15,399 nt of DNA from Chitinophagaceae bacterium (GCA_009996555.1 JAACZX010000009.1:1-15399), one strand, 5' to 3'. Positions 6,942 through 15,399 are shown, counted from the stretch's first letter. Notes: generated by a model from the sequence alone, not told the origin. Program-made: numbers and translations.

Positions 6942-7274
6942 TTAAAAAATAAAACTAAGTCGTTGTAAAAGGGATTTTTTCTGACCAAGTCGTTTTGAAA
7001 CAAGCCTGTTGTACTTACGCAGCGTTGAAATTGCAACAGGAAGTACTACCGCTACTGCTTTTGTACGGTTAGGGTTACTGCTTAATTCAAGAATACAATT
7101 GTTCAGCCGAGCAACAGAGGACGTATAAGAAGGATCTTCCTGCAATTCATTTATAAGATGCACTGCATAATTAAGGTTATCAATAATAGCCTGCTGCGGG
7201 TTAATGTTAAGGGGCAAATCGTTGAGAAAATCAGTCACTTGCTCCAACTCCTCTAAAACATAAATTTTGTCCAT
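6942..7274 (-). CDS. Hypothetical helical protein, 110 aa
   Basis: I do not recognise this family. The protein starts MDKIYVLEELEQVTDF and appears almost entirely alpha-helical, with heptad-like Leu/Ile spacing at about 5-48 and 58-70. The C-terminus is basic (RKYNRLVSKRLGQKKSLLQRL). There is no signal peptide, and the hydrophobic segment VAVVLPVAIS (about 74-83) is too short for a clear membrane span, so it is probably cytosolic. The first ATG is at 7274. Codon use looks like the neighbours, and the frame has no interruption. It stands alone: 555 bp of non-coding sequence lies upstream, and a possibly bidirectional terminator lies about 120 bp downstream. That it is a real gene is likely, but homology evidence is lacking. 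Confidence 0.6.
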   Translation of the reverse strand: MDKIYVLEELEQVTDFLNDLPLNINPQQAIIDNLNYAVHLINELQEDPSYTSSVARLNNCILELSSNPNRTKAVAVVLPVAISTLRKYNRLVSKRLGQKKSLLQRLSFIF

Positions 7275-7385
7275 TTGACGATGATTGTGGTTACAATGAT
7301 GAAATACAAGGCGTGCTTCACCGAAACAGCTTATCAGCAGGATAAAGGAGTTAACAGATAGATGTGAATTCTAAGTAAGTATCAA

Positions 7386-7413
7386 TTTCCTAAAGGCGGT
7401 TTGACAAAACCGG
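7386..7413 (-). repeat. Diverged intergenic repeat, copy 1
   Basis: On the minus strand it reads CCGGTTTT, a short spacer, ACCG and CTTTAGGAAA. The same ordered blocks recur at 7521-7557 with a longer spacer. Within this copy CGGTTT and AAACCG (7397-7412) form a 6-bp hairpin with a 4-nt loop. Role unknown. Confidence 0.4.
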
Positions 7414-7520
7414 ATCTTTCAAAAGGATGACGGACAGGAGGACGTTCTTACGGTTATTTTTTGGGTAATGATGTAAATTACAGACTCTAAGTGTTTCCTA
7501 CTAATTTTTGCACATATTTA

Positions 7521-7557
7521 TTTTCCTAAAGACCGTTCGTAAATAAATAAAACCGGT
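7521..7557 (-). repeat. Diverged intergenic repeat, copy 2
   Basis: On the minus strand it carries CCGGTTTT, then ACGG, then CTTTAGGAAA in the same order as copy 1, about 135 bp away. The left end also forms the 8-bp palindrome AACCGGTT (7551-7558). Such spaced shared blocks could be a duplicated regulatory site or remains of a small repeat element. Confidence 0.38.
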
Positions 7558-7829
7558 TATGGCCTATAAATGCCAATTTTGTTTAATCCTTTATGTCGCT
7601 AACATTCACATTCCTAAACATTTTGTTTCTGTAGAATGATGGTTACCTGCGAAATTTTAAGCCTGTAAGTATAGCCCGGTGAAACACGATGGCGGAATTG
7701 AGAAAGTACTAAACAATACACTACCTGTTAACTGAATACTTCAGTAGTATACATGTAATCATAAGCAGGCACTTATATAAAAAATAACTGAGAGAGTGAG
7801 AAGGAGTCACGAAAACTGCCGGTTGATTA

Positions 7830-8192
7830 TCAAACCCGCAGAATCTTTTCCATCTTCTTGCCTTTCGCCAGCTCATCAATGAGTTTATCTAAATACCTTG
7901 CTTTTTGTGTAAGCGGATTTTCAATATCCTCAACACGATAGCCGCAAATAACACCAGTGATCAGTTTTGCATTGGGATTTAATGTAGCGTTCTTAAAAAA
8001 AGTTTCGAAGGTTACTTTTTTATCGATTTGTTCCTGCAGTTTTTTTTCGTTAAAACCGGTCAGCCATTCAATCACCTGGTGCAGCTCGGCAATTGTTCTG
8101 CCCTTCTTTTCCACTTTTGTTACATAATGAGGGTAAACAGAAGCAAAGGTCATTTTTGCGATACGATCGTCATGTTCTTTTGTCGTTTGCAT
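7830..8192 (-). CDS. DUF2200 family protein
   Basis: The 120-aa protein matches the DUF2200 pattern closely from memory: [20 protein letters not shown] near the N-terminus, VIEWLTGF, a central [16 protein letters not shown], then [18 protein letters not shown] and the C-terminal [20 protein letters not shown]. Length fits the usual 110-120 residues. There is no signal peptide or membrane segment, so it is cytosolic. The function of the family is not established. ATG 8192 is the first start of the frame. The gene lies 71 bp after the end of the TonB-receptor-like gene in the same direction; no strong terminator is seen between them, so read-through is possible but unproven. Confidence 0.85.
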   Translation of the reverse strand: MQTTKEHDDRIAKMTFASVYPHYVTKVEKKGRTIAELHQVIEWLTGFNEKKLQEQIDKKVTFETFFKNATLNPNAKLITGVICGYRVEDIENPLTQKARYLDKLIDELAKGKKMEKILRV

Positions 8193-8263
8193 ACTTGCTG
8201 ATTAGGTTAAGAATATTGCGGACACTAAATTAAGAATTCACACAAAAAAAGTACAACCTCTTA

Positions 8264-10726
8264 TCAAAACTCCTTCTCTCCCATTTCACTCACAGGCAAA
8301 TTGATCTTCCTGTTTTTACGCAGCAGGTTAAAACTTAACGATAGTTGTACCTGGTCTGTTTCGTAAACGTAATTGGTGGTCGTATAAAAATCAGCTCCAT
8401 AAGTAGTAATGCGTTGGCGGTTCGATTTTTTCAACCCGGCATCCATGTTCAACCATTGCAGCTGAAAACTCCACCGTTTATCCACGCTTGTTTTCTTTAC
8501 TGTAAAATTGGGCGTTAAAAAATATCCATCTTCGCCTTGTGCAGTGGCCCGCAACGACAGGTAGTTTATACTCAACTGCAGCATCCACCGCTTTGGTAAA
8601 CTAAACGATTGTGTTGTGTTGATGCTATATACCCAGCTATTGTTACGCACAGCTACTGCTCCGTTAAAAATGGCACCTTTAATATCGTACTTGTACACAT
8701 TACCACCCACAATGGTTTGCCACACACCGGTTACCTGGCTGGTAAAATTTGCTTCAACACCTGTTTGCACAGCACGGCCAGCATTGGTGAACACCCGATT
8801 AAGAATGGTATCGTTAAATATTTTGTTCACCCGTTGAATGGGATTTTTTGTTTGCTGGTGATAAAGTGTAACATAAAAACTTCCTTTGGAGAACGACTGT
8901 TCAAGTCCTGCTTCATAAGTACCGATCAGCTCCGGTAACAATTGCGGATCGCCTTGCTCCAGTGTTTCTGAGTGTTCACGTTCAGGGAAAGGATTCAGTT
9001 CGTAGTTGTTAGTGCGTTTAATGCGGCGGCTGTAACCTGTCTTCAACACTGCCCTGTCCCACGCTTCATAACGCAACTGTACTGATGGAAAGAAATTAGT
9101 CAACGGCAGTTTTGTTTTCTGGTTGTTGAGTGAAAACAAAAGATTGCGTTCCGATTCTTCCAAACGCACCCCGGCATTGTAACTGAAGCGTTTTACTTTG
9201 GCGCCATATTGCAGGTAACCTGCATGAATATGATTGGTCAATTTTACATTGCTGGTAAAATCGGGATCGATCGTAAAGTTGTTTGTGCCTGCTATTTTTG
9301 TGAGATAAAGAAAACGTCCATCCTGCACATCGTACCGGTACTGGTAACCCGCCTGAAAATTTCCATTGCCAACCTTTTTACTATAATCCAGTTTCAGCCT
9401 GTATGCATTCAATGGATTGCCGGAAGGATTTTCTGTGTACTGTATGGTGTCTTTTAAAGATGGATAAGAAAGATTACTGTTGCTGGTTAATCCTGAAAGA
9501 TCGGCCCGTTCATACAATGCCGAAAAAACAAGTTTCGATTTATCGGCAAACAAATGCGTGTAGTCAATATTCGCTAATGAGAACACTCCTTCTTTCTGCT
9601 GTGTGTTCTCATTAAAATAGGTAAAGCTGCTGCTGTTTCCGTTTGAAAGATCCTGGCGTTGGTTATTGTACAACAGATCGGCCACACGTGCTTGAAAACG
9701 TTTGCCCATATAAAACCCGGCACTGAGTTGGTTACTCTTGTTGATCTCGTACGCTGCGGCCAACCTTCCACCATAATTGTAGCGTTGAAAACTACGTTCA
9801 CCAGTTGATGGAAAACTTGTTTTGATATTGTTGATGATGGTAAACACATCACCTTCACGATAACCGGCCAAATCGTTACGCAGGTAATTGAACCCGCCAC
9901 TCAAATCCCATTTGTTTTTACGAAACGCCGCCGATACATCTGCACCATGCCGGTGCGGATATTTGTTGCGTTGATTATTGTACGTATTAAATGCGGGTAA
10001 GCCACCCATTACACTCGCCTGTACCATCAACCCATCTTCCACACCGTTTTTGGTAATGATGTTGATGATCCCGCTTTTACCATCTGCATCATACATAGCT
10101 GAAGGATTGGTGATGATCTCAATACTTTCAATTGCATCGGCAGGTAATTGATTCAATACAAATGCAGGATCGCCCTGTGTTGTTTTACCATTCAGCAACA
10201 CTAAAAAACTGGTGGAGCCACGAAGCGAAAGTTCACCTTGACCATTTACAGAAACAGATGGCAGGTTACGCACCACATCAATACCTGTACCGTTTGCTGC
10301 TGCTGCAAACTGCGATGTTTTAAATACCTGCCGGTCTATTTTAAACGAAACAGGTGGTTTGATCCCTTTTACAATTACTTCTGCTATAGAAAAGACATCG
10401 GGGTAGAGATAAAGCGATCCGAGTTTATATTCATGTGCCAGCTGATTGTAAGTGAGTTGAACTTTTTTTGTTTTAAATCCTGCAAAACTGATGATCACTT
10501 CACGCAGGCTGTTTTTTTCCGTAACAAGTTTAAAAAATCCCTGTGCATCGGTAGATGTAGTTTTCAACTTCACGCCATTTGAATCAACAAGCGTAATAGT
10601 TGCGCCCTGCAAAGCTGCTTGCTGCAAACTATCTACCACATTTCCTGAAACTGTATTTGTTTGGGCGTTTAACTGATTGCAATAAAAAATAAGAATAAGA
10701 ACTGCCAGCTTTTTCACTCTCTGCAT
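8264..10726 (-). CDS. TonB-dependent receptor-like outer membrane beta-barrel protein
   Basis: The 820-aa outer-membrane protein has a signal peptide at 1-21 (MQRVKKLAVLILIFYCNQLNA). A carboxypeptidase-regulatory-like beta-sandwich follows at about 25-107 (VSGNVVDSLQQAALQGATITL, GFFKLVTEK, ISFAGFKTKKV). The plug domain at about 110-228 shows VRNLPSVSVNGQGELSLRG, FLVLLNGK and IESIEIITNPSAMYDADG, ending SGIINIITKNG. A long beta-barrel then runs to the C-terminus. This order matches the Bacteroidota family with a CarboxypepD_reg_like domain and an OMP_b-brl_3 barrel. No SusD partner gene is adjacent, so it is not a classical SusCD pair, and the substrate (siderophore, peptide or other) is unknown. 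The frame opens at a TTG (10750), but this falls inside the -7 box; ATG 10726 is the proper start. Confidence 0.92.
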   Translation of the reverse strand: MQRVKKLAVLILIFYCNQLNAQTNTVSGNVVDSLQQAALQGATITLVDSNGVKLKTTSTDAQGFFKLVTEKNSLREVIISFAGFKTKKVQLTYNQLAHEYKLGSLYLYPDVFSIAEVIVKGIKPPVSFKIDRQVFKTSQFAAAANGTGIDVVRNLPSVSVNGQGELSLRGSTSFLVLLNGKTTQGDPAFVLNQLPADAIESIEIITNPSAMYDADGKSGIINIITKNGVEDGLMVQASVMGGLPAFNTYNNQRNKYPHRHGADVSAAFRKNKWDLSGGFNYLRNDLAGYREGDVFTIINNIKTSFPSTGERSFQRYNYGGRLAAAYEINKSNQLSAGFYMGKRFQARVADLLYNNQRQDLSNGNSSSFTYFNENTQQKEGVFSLANIDYTHLFADKSKLVFSALYERADLSGLTSNSNLSYPSLKDTIQYTENPSGNPLNAYRLKLDYSKKVGNGNFQAGYQYRYDVQDGRFLYLTKIAGTNNFTIDPDFTSNVKLTNHIHAGYLQYGAKVKRFSYNAGVRLEESERNLLFSLNNQKTKLPLTNFFPSVQLRYEAWDRAVLKTGYSRRIKRTNNYELNPFPEREHSETLEQGDPQLLPELIGTYEAGLEQSFSKGSFYVTLYHQQTKNPIQRVNKIFNDTILNRVFTNAGRAVQTGVEANFTSQVTGVWQTIVGGNVYKYDIKGAIFNGAVAVRNNSWVYSINTTQSFSLPKRWMLQLSINYLSLRATAQGEDGYFLTPNFTVKKTSVDKRWSFQLQWLNMDAGLKKSNRQRITTYGADFYTTTNYVYETDQVQLSLSFNLLRKNRKINLPVSEMGEKEF

Positions 10727-10747
10727 TGTTGGTTGTAATTGAAAAAG

Positions 10748-10755
10748 CAAAGATA
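10748..10755 (-). promoter_or_regulatory. -7 promoter box of the TonB-receptor-like gene
   Basis: The minus strand reads TATCTTTG, a perfect match to the Bacteroidota -7 consensus TAnnTTTG, ending 22 bases before the ATG at 10726. No TTTG is found at the usual -33 distance. Instead an imperfect inverted repeat (GGCA...TGCC, about 10758-10780) occupies that region and might bind a regulator. Confidence 0.6.
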
Positions 10756-10887
10756 AAGGCAGAGCATTTATGCGCTTGCCGTTTATTTTACTTATGCAAT
10801 GATTGTGAGTATACAGAGTTGTGCTTTAGCACAAGTGCAGCATGATAACAATTACCGCAAGTTCACTCAACTGACAATACCTTCATT

Positions 10888-11322
10888 TCAGCTTGCACTG
10901 TTCGCTGCATCAAATTCCACCATCCATTCAATGCCATATTTATCACGGAACATGCCAAAATAAGAACCCCACGGACTATCGCTGATGGGCATTTCAACTT
11001 CGCCGCCTGCAGAAAGTCCATTATAGAACTGATCGGCTTCTGCTTTACTGCCTGCATGCAGTACAATTTTACTTCTGTTCTCCCGCTCGTTGGTGCGGCC
11101 CATAAACTCAGGCACATCATTGCCCATTAAGGTGCTGCTGCCAATGGGTAAGGCAATGTGCATGATCTTATCGGCTTCTTTTTCCGATGGTGTAAAGTGC
11201 TCACTTGCCATGTCTTTAAAACGCACCACTCTTGAAAAGGAGCCGCCAAAAACAGATTGATAAAACGTAAACGCTTCTTCGGCATTGCCGTTAAAGTTGA
11301 TGTGAGGATTGATGTGTGCCAT
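10888..11322 (-). CDS. VOC superfamily protein, PhnB-like (glyoxalase/bleomycin-resistance fold)
   Basis: The 144-aa cytosolic protein begins MAHINPHINFNGNAEEAFTFYQSVFGG, the hallmark start of PhnB/YjdN-like VOC proteins. It continues with IMHIALPIGSSTLMGND and a second half including SPWGSYFGMFRDKYGIEWMVEF (about 116-137), which matches the conserved WGxxxGxxxDxxGxxW pattern. This is the paired beta-alpha-beta-beta-beta module fold. The enzymatic role of this subgroup is not settled; members are often called 3-demethylubiquinone methyltransferase-like, with no proof of that activity. ATG 11322 is chosen over an upstream in-frame start at 11364, because that start lies beyond the promoter boxes at 11346-11375. 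It is a single-gene unit. Confidence 0.9.
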   Translation of the reverse strand: MAHINPHINFNGNAEEAFTFYQSVFGGSFSRVVRFKDMASEHFTPSEKEADKIMHIALPIGSSTLMGNDVPEFMGRTNERENRSKIVLHAGSKAEADQFYNGLSAGGEVEMPISDSPWGSYFGMFRDKYGIEWMVEFDAANSAS

Positions 11323-11345
11323 GTGTTTTCGTTTAGATGTTGTTT

Positions 11346-11375
11346 CAAAGCTAACAATTCTCAACGCTATTCAAA
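11346..11375 (-). promoter_or_regulatory. Promoter of the VOC gene (-33 TTTG and -7 TAGCTTTG)
   Basis: On the minus strand TTTG (11375-11372) is followed after 18 bp by TAGCTTTG (11353-11346), fitting the Bacteroidota sigma-factor pattern TTTG / TAnnTTTG with a spacer one base short of the usual. The -7 box ends 24 bases before ATG 11322, giving a short leader. This is the best complete promoter in the window. Confidence 0.7.
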
Positions 11376-11608
11376 AGGCATAAGTGCGACAAAAGGGAGG
11401 TTGATTGCGGCAAGGGGTTGTTGGATGAATCTGGCATGTGCAACATTACTGTTGAACGTTTCGCAAAAATGAGATCGTTACATAAGAAACAATAACAGTT
11501 ACCAAACCGATATTGCAGGCACAAGAAAGCCACACACTTGGCACACGCACAAATCTTGCGCTAGGGCCGCTTACATTATTAACCATTGGTGGGAATATAA
11601 AATGCTGA
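11376..11608. other. Intergenic stretch between the VOC promoter and the small lipoprotein gene
   Basis: No gene or clear terminator is visible here. Frames are short and without start or family signals. It separates two minus-strand genes, so it should hold the 3' end of the lipoprotein transcript. Confidence 0.4.
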
Positions 11609-11995
11609 TTATTTTTTCTCTGAACTCAAATCAAATGTGTAACTCATTTCAGACCCAGCTCCTGTTTGCTCCTGAGGTTGAATATTGAACTTAACAATAA
11701 TACTTTTGTATTTTTCGTTTTTTTGCAATGTAGGATAAAACTTTTCTGACACAACTGTAGCGATATATTGCAAACTATCCATGGAAATAGATCGACCTTC
11801 TAATGTTATTTCAAGCTCATAAGGCTTACTAAATTTTAAAAAATCCTTGGAAGTTCCAATGCTGATATTACTATAGTACACCTTACTGAGACTATCCATC
11901 AGCAACTCCTGTTCTTTTGTAATTGCCGGGACATCGTCAGTAGAACAGGATGTGAATAACAGGATCGATAGAATAACAATAAAAATCTGTCTCAT
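11609..11995 (-). CDS. Small putative lipoprotein, 128 aa
   Basis: The N-terminus MRQIFIVILSILLFTSCSTDD is a lipoprotein signal: a short basic start, a hydrophobic stretch, and a lipobox-like FTSC with Cys17. The acidic residues right after the Cys are not in the order expected of a surface-export signal, so inner or outer membrane placement is open. The mature part (about 18-128) has mixed strands and helices, including YELEITLEGRSISMDSLQYI and KYKSIIVKFNIQPQ, and ends YTFDLSSEKK. I do not recognise a family. ATG 11995 is the only sensible start. It lies about 100 bp after the stop of the large beta-propeller gene in the same direction, with no strong terminator between, so co-transcription is possible. 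Confidence 0.72.
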   Translation of the reverse strand: MRQIFIVILSILLFTSCSTDDVPAITKEQELLMDSLSKVYYSNISIGTSKDFLKFSKPYELEITLEGRSISMDSLQYIATVVSEKFYPTLQKNEKYKSIIVKFNIQPQEQTGAGSEMSYTFDLSSEKK

Positions 11996-12093
11996 AATTT
12001 ATTTATAAGTTGTATGTAAACAATCGTAATGAACAAAAATGCATCTTTTTACTTTTTTAACTATCAACTAATTACTATCTATTCGTTCAACAA

Positions 12094-15000
12094 CTACTTC
12101 CAAATCGCTCCCACTCCTGCTTCGCTCAACTTTTTATTCAATGCATTCAAACGAACTTCCAATGCATCGGCCCGTTGCTTGAGTGTGGCCCATTTTGCAT
12201 CGTATTCTTTTTTCAGATCAATGCTCGGCTGGTTCACACGGGGAATATCACTTTCTGTTTGATTAATGAGGAATAAATAATCAGCCGTAAACTTATTCGG
12301 AAAATTCTCAACATCGTCATACGCTTTGCTCTTGCGCTGCACCATGTCTTCGTCCCATGCTTTCATGTCTTTGCTCAACGCTTCGGCTTCTTTTTTCAAC
12401 GCTGCATATTTTGCGTCGGCTAAGTTTTTAATAAGATCATCGAGCTGCAAACGGCGGCCATTGAGTTTGTTGATGAGGTTGTGCATGGCTGTTACATCGG
12501 CTTCCATTGTACTCATGAGTGCATCGTAAGCTGTGTAATCGGCTGCAGTAGTTGGGTACAACGGGTTCATTGCAATAACAGCTGTAGTGGTTGTTTGCTG
12601 TGTACCTGCTTTAAGTGTTACGGTATAAGTACCGGGACTGGCTTTATGTCCTGCAAAACTGCTTTCGATGTATACATTCGGTATACCAGGCATTGTAGCA
12701 TGACGCATATCCCAAACAAAACGGTTGAGTCCCTTTTGTTTGCTGAGTGTTGGATTTGCCGGAGGCGCACCATCGTAGTAAGCAGCGCTCTCTGCTACCG
12801 AACTAAAACTGCGAATGAGTTTTCCGTTTGCGTTGGTAATGGAGATGGTTACAGTATCAGTTGATTTTAATTCAGGTAAGTTGTAATACAACACTACACC
12901 ATTGGCAGGGTTTACACCTGCACCACGTGCTGTACCAGTAGGGTTGGCTGCATTCATGGCACTATAACCGTTGGCGATGTAGGCATCTTCGGGTTGATAC
13001 AACTGTAATGCCGTTTGATCTTTTTTGTATTGACGAAGAACATGCAGATCATCAAGCACCCAAAAACTACGACCCGATGTTGCAGCAATGAGATCGCCTT
13101 TATGTACACGCAGATCGGTGATGGGTGTTACAGGCAAATTCAACTGAAACGGTTGCCATTGTTTACCGCCATCAAACGAAATATAAATACCAAGTTCTGT
13201 ACCTGCATACAACAGATCTTTCCTCACATCATCTTCACGCACTACACGTGTGAATGCATTGTTGGCAATACCATTGTTGATCTTCGCCCATGTTTTACCG
13301 TAGTCTGTCGACTTGTATAAACCGGGTGTATGATCGTTGAACTTATAACGTGTGGTAGCGATGTACACGGTTGCTTTATCGTGTGGTGATACTTCAATAG
13401 CATTGATCAAACATTCCTGCAAACCCGTAGGTGTAATGTTTGTCCAACTTGCACCGCCATCCTTTGTTACATACACATAACCGTCATCGCTTCCTGTATA
13501 AATGACTCCTTTCTCGTGTTGCGATTCCATTACATAAGCAAGCGTTCCATAGTTTTCTGCACCTACAGCTTCATTGGTGTAAGGCACACCACCTTTGCCT
13601 TGTTTTTCTTTTTCGTTGCGTGTAAGATCAGGTGATACTTCTTTCCAGGTACGGCCCATATCGGTTGTCTTCAACAACAATTGCGAACCATGATAGTAGG
13701 TATTCAGTTCATGCTTGCTCCAGATGATGGGCGCATTCCAGTTGTAACGGTACTTGATATCTTTTGCATCTCTTCCCAAATACTGAATGGGTGCAGGCAT
13801 AATATTGGTGGAAGCTTTTGCTTTTGTATCTAGTACTTCAATCGTTCCCTGGTAACTTCCACCCAATACATAACGGGGATCATCAGGGTCGAATGCAAGA
13901 AACGCACTTTCACCACCTGCCGATGCTTCCCAATCGCTGGCAGTAATGGCTCCGCCGCCAAACGCACGATGAGGAATAGATACAGAGGTATTATCCTGTT
14001 GGCCAGCATAGATGCGATACGGAAATTGATTATCGACATTTATACGATAGAACTGTGCCGTTGGCATCTGGTTCTGCGGACTCCATGTTTTTGCAAAGTT
14101 GACTGATACTGCACAACCACCATCGTTGCTGATGATCATGTTGTTTGAATTCTTTGGATTGATCCATAGATCATGATAATCGCCATGTGTACCACTTAAG
14201 TTTTCCCATGTTTTACCACCATCTCTCGAACGCAGTGCAGGCGCACTTAATACATAAATAGTTTGATCGTTATTGGGATCAACAAACAGTTCAATGTAAT
14301 ACCATGCACGTTGAATGAGACGATGATCGTTGGTAATACGGCTCCAGCTTGCACCGGCGTTATTGCTGACGAACAAACCACCTGCTTCTTTTTCACTATC
14401 ACTTTCAATCAACGCATAAACTTTCTCCGGATTGGAACGACTAACGGCAATGGACATCTTCCCCATTTCTGTTGGTAAGCCTGTTGTTAACTTCTGCCAG
14501 GTATCGCCACCGTCCACACTTTTATACAAACCACTGCCAGCACCACCACTGATCACCTGCCAGGGTTTGCGACCATGCTCCCACATGGATGCATAGATGA
14601 TGCGTGGGTTGTTCATGTCCATGCTCAATTCATTACATCCGGTATTTTCATTCACGAATAATACATTCTTCCAGGTTACACCACCATCAGTGCTTTTATA
14701 AATACCACGTTCTTTGCTCTTGCTGTACAAGGCACCTTGCGCTGCCACCAATAATGTGTTGGGATCTTTCGGATGCACCACAATGCGTGCAATATGTTGT
14801 GTGGCTTCAAGGCCCATCTGTTTCCATGTTTTTCCTGCATCGGTACTCTTGTACACACCATCGCCATGATGTGTCATTACACCACGTACGGCATGTTCAC
14901 CCATACCCACATACACAACGTTGGCATCACTTTCGGGAACAGCAACTGCACCCACACTTCCTGTTTTAAAATAGCCATCGGAAATATTGTTCCAGTTTAA

Positions 15001-15234
15001 ACCAAGATCATCCGTCTTCCACAAGCCGCCACCTGTTGTACCCATGTAATAGGTATTGATATCGCCGGGAACGCCGGTACCACAGTTGGAACGTCCGCCA
15101 CGAAAAGGTCCAATGCTGCGCCATTTAACAGCGGAGAGTTGTTTGTTGAGGTCGTTCTTTGTTGTGTCGGGTTTTGTTTGGGCGTTGAGTGTACTGGCCG
15201 AAAGTAGAAGGCCTACGAGAAAATATTTCTGCAT
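12094..15234 (-). CDS. Secreted BNR/sortilin-type beta-propeller protein (annotated in relatives as glycosyl hydrolase)
   Basis: The 1046-aa exported protein has a signal peptide at 1-18 ([18 protein letters not shown]). At least nine Asp-box repeats of the form S/T-x-D-x-G-x-T/S-W occur: near 74, 130, 181, 239, 336, 523, 590, 642 and 686, with degenerate copies near 290 and 369. They are interleaved with strands such as VYVGMGEH and [13 protein letters not shown], which indicate two consecutive propellers as in VPS10/sortilin-like proteins. An Ig-like segment follows at about 780-890 ([18 protein letters not shown]), then a charged helical coiled-coil tail at about 900-1037. Relatives are often labelled glycosyl hydrolases, but Asp boxes are structural and I see no firm catalytic set. 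ATG 15234 is chosen because it starts the signal peptide; the frame opens further upstream through repeat-derived sequence. Confidence 0.88.
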   Translation of the reverse strand: MQKYFLVGLLLSASTLNAQTKPDTTKNDLNKQLSAVKWRSIGPFRGGRSNCGTGVPGDINTYYMGTTGGGLWKTDDLGLNWNNISDGYFKTGSVGAVAVPESDANVVYVGMGEHAVRGVMTHHGDGVYKSTDAGKTWKQMGLEATQHIARIVVHPKDPNTLLVAAQGALYSKSKERGIYKSTDGGVTWKNVLFVNENTGCNELSMDMNNPRIIYASMWEHGRKPWQVISGGAGSGLYKSVDGGDTWQKLTTGLPTEMGKMSIAVSRSNPEKVYALIESDSEKEAGGLFVSNNAGASWSRITNDHRLIQRAWYYIELFVDPNNDQTIYVLSAPALRSRDGGKTWENLSGTHGDYHDLWINPKNSNNMIISNDGGCAVSVNFAKTWSPQNQMPTAQFYRINVDNQFPYRIYAGQQDNTSVSIPHRAFGGGAITASDWEASAGGESAFLAFDPDDPRYVLGGSYQGTIEVLDTKAKASTNIMPAPIQYLGRDAKDIKYRYNWNAPIIWSKHELNTYYHGSQLLLKTTDMGRTWKEVSPDLTRNEKEKQGKGGVPYTNEAVGAENYGTLAYVMESQHEKGVIYTGSDDGYVYVTKDGGASWTNITPTGLQECLINAIEVSPHDKATVYIATTRYKFNDHTPGLYKSTDYGKTWAKINNGIANNAFTRVVREDDVRKDLLYAGTELGIYISFDGGKQWQPFQLNLPVTPITDLRVHKGDLIAATSGRSFWVLDDLHVLRQYKKDQTALQLYQPEDAYIANGYSAMNAANPTGTARGAGVNPANGVVLYYNLPELKSTDTVTISITNANGKLIRSFSSVAESAAYYDGAPPANPTLSKQKGLNRFVWDMRHATMPGIPNVYIESSFAGHKASPGTYTVTLKAGTQQTTTTAVIAMNPLYPTTAADYTAYDALMSTMEADVTAMHNLINKLNGRRLQLDDLIKNLADAKYAALKKEAEALSKDMKAWDEDMVQRKSKAYDDVENFPNKFTADYLFLINQTESDIPRVNQPSIDLKKEYDAKWATLKQRADALEVRLNALNKKLSEAGVGAIWK

Positions 15235-15321
15235 GCGTTTTGTTTTGGAATGGGAATATAAAACAAGTTGCGCAGAGATGAGCCACGAATTATACAAATG
15301 CGGCGCTACGATGGTAAGAGG

Positions 15322-15391
15322 TTTCACGCAAAGAACGCAGAGGAGCAAAGACGCAAAGGGTTGCTCACAGATTACACGGATTTACACGGAT
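15322..15391. repeat. Low-complexity intergenic repeat (ACGCAAAG units and tandem TTACACGGAT)
   Basis: Two adjoining blocks are seen. The first (15322-15359) repeats CGCAAAG, CGCAGAG and GCAAAG variants. The second holds CACAGAT (15366-15372) and a perfect tandem 10-bp repeat TTACACGGAT at 15372-15381 and 15382-15391. From general knowledge, sequences of this style recur between genes in many environmental bacterial genomes and create false ORFs rich in LCVLCV. It lies 88 or more bp upstream of the beta-propeller start. Origin and role are unknown. Confidence 0.6.
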
Positions 15392-15399
15392 GAATAAAT

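Larger units (their letters stand above)
7275..7829. other. 555-bp AT-rich stretch without a convincing gene
   Basis: It lies upstream of the 110-aa gene and downstream of the DUF2200 gene. All frames are broken by frequent stops. I see no tRNA or clear terminator. It holds a diverged repeat pair (7386-7413 and 7521-7557), a further TTCCTAAA near 7610, and a small inverted repeat ATACT/AGTAT at 7736-7750. A non-coding RNA or decayed gene cannot be excluded by eye. Confidence 0.5.

Noticed and set aside
10819..10834. Hairpin TTGTGC-TTTA-GCACAA downstream of the VOC gene as terminator
   Set aside because: The stem is short and no T-run follows on either strand, so it is not a convincing intrinsic terminator.
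12029..12262. Plus-strand 77-codon frame near the end of the beta-propeller gene
   Set aside because: Mostly antisense to the conserved coiled-coil tail; no promoter or family signal.
15056..15397. Plus-strand open frame running into the repeat at the window end
   Set aside because: It overlaps the signal peptide region of the beta-propeller gene and its tail is translated repeat sequence, a usual source of false genes.

Overview
The window reads as chromosomal DNA of a member of the Bacteroidota, most likely of the Chitinophagaceae type. The evidence is a TonB-dependent receptor with an N-terminal carboxypeptidase-like domain, lipoproteins with short Bacteroidota-style lipoboxes, promoters that fit the TTTG / TAnnTTTG pattern of that phylum, and an absence of clear Shine-Dalgarno sequences. 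The genus is an inference. Nearly all genes lie on the minus strand; the one exception is a small secreted peptide gene near 6.6-6.8 kb.

Region 1 (1-4854) is a heavy-metal efflux locus, read right to left. It holds an OmpR-type response regulator, a membrane histidine kinase, a TolC-type outer membrane protein, a lipoprotein periplasmic adaptor, and the first 111 codons of a CusA/CzcA-type RND pump cut by the window edge. Between the kinase and tolC there are five TTAA-cored direct repeats with spacings of 10, 11, 11 and 11 bp. They sit where the -33 element of the efflux promoter should be. I infer that they are the binding site of the adjacent response regulator, so the two-component system would switch on the pump operon.

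Region 2 (4961-6502) holds a Crp/Fnr-family regulator and an alpha/beta hydrolase, followed by a good intrinsic terminator. A 16-bp near-perfect palindrome lies between the two genes and could be an operator or part of a weak terminator.

Region 3 (6623-8192) holds the plus-strand small secreted peptide gene, which needs a -1 frame change at an A AAA AAC heptamer to end sensibly before a strong terminator. It also holds an unrecognised 110-aa helical protein, a 555-bp non-coding stretch with a diverged repeat pair, and a DUF2200 protein.

Region 4 (8264-11375) holds a TonB-receptor-like outer membrane protein and a PhnB-like VOC protein. Each has a recognisable promoter that fixes its start codon.

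Region 5 (11609-15399) holds a small lipoprotein and a 1046-aa secreted BNR/sortilin-type beta-propeller protein. Its upstream region contains low-complexity repeats of a kind that often occurs dispersed between genes. I see no phage, IS element, CRISPR array, tRNA or rRNA. The most interesting signals are the phased repeats of the efflux operon and the frame change in the small peptide gene.
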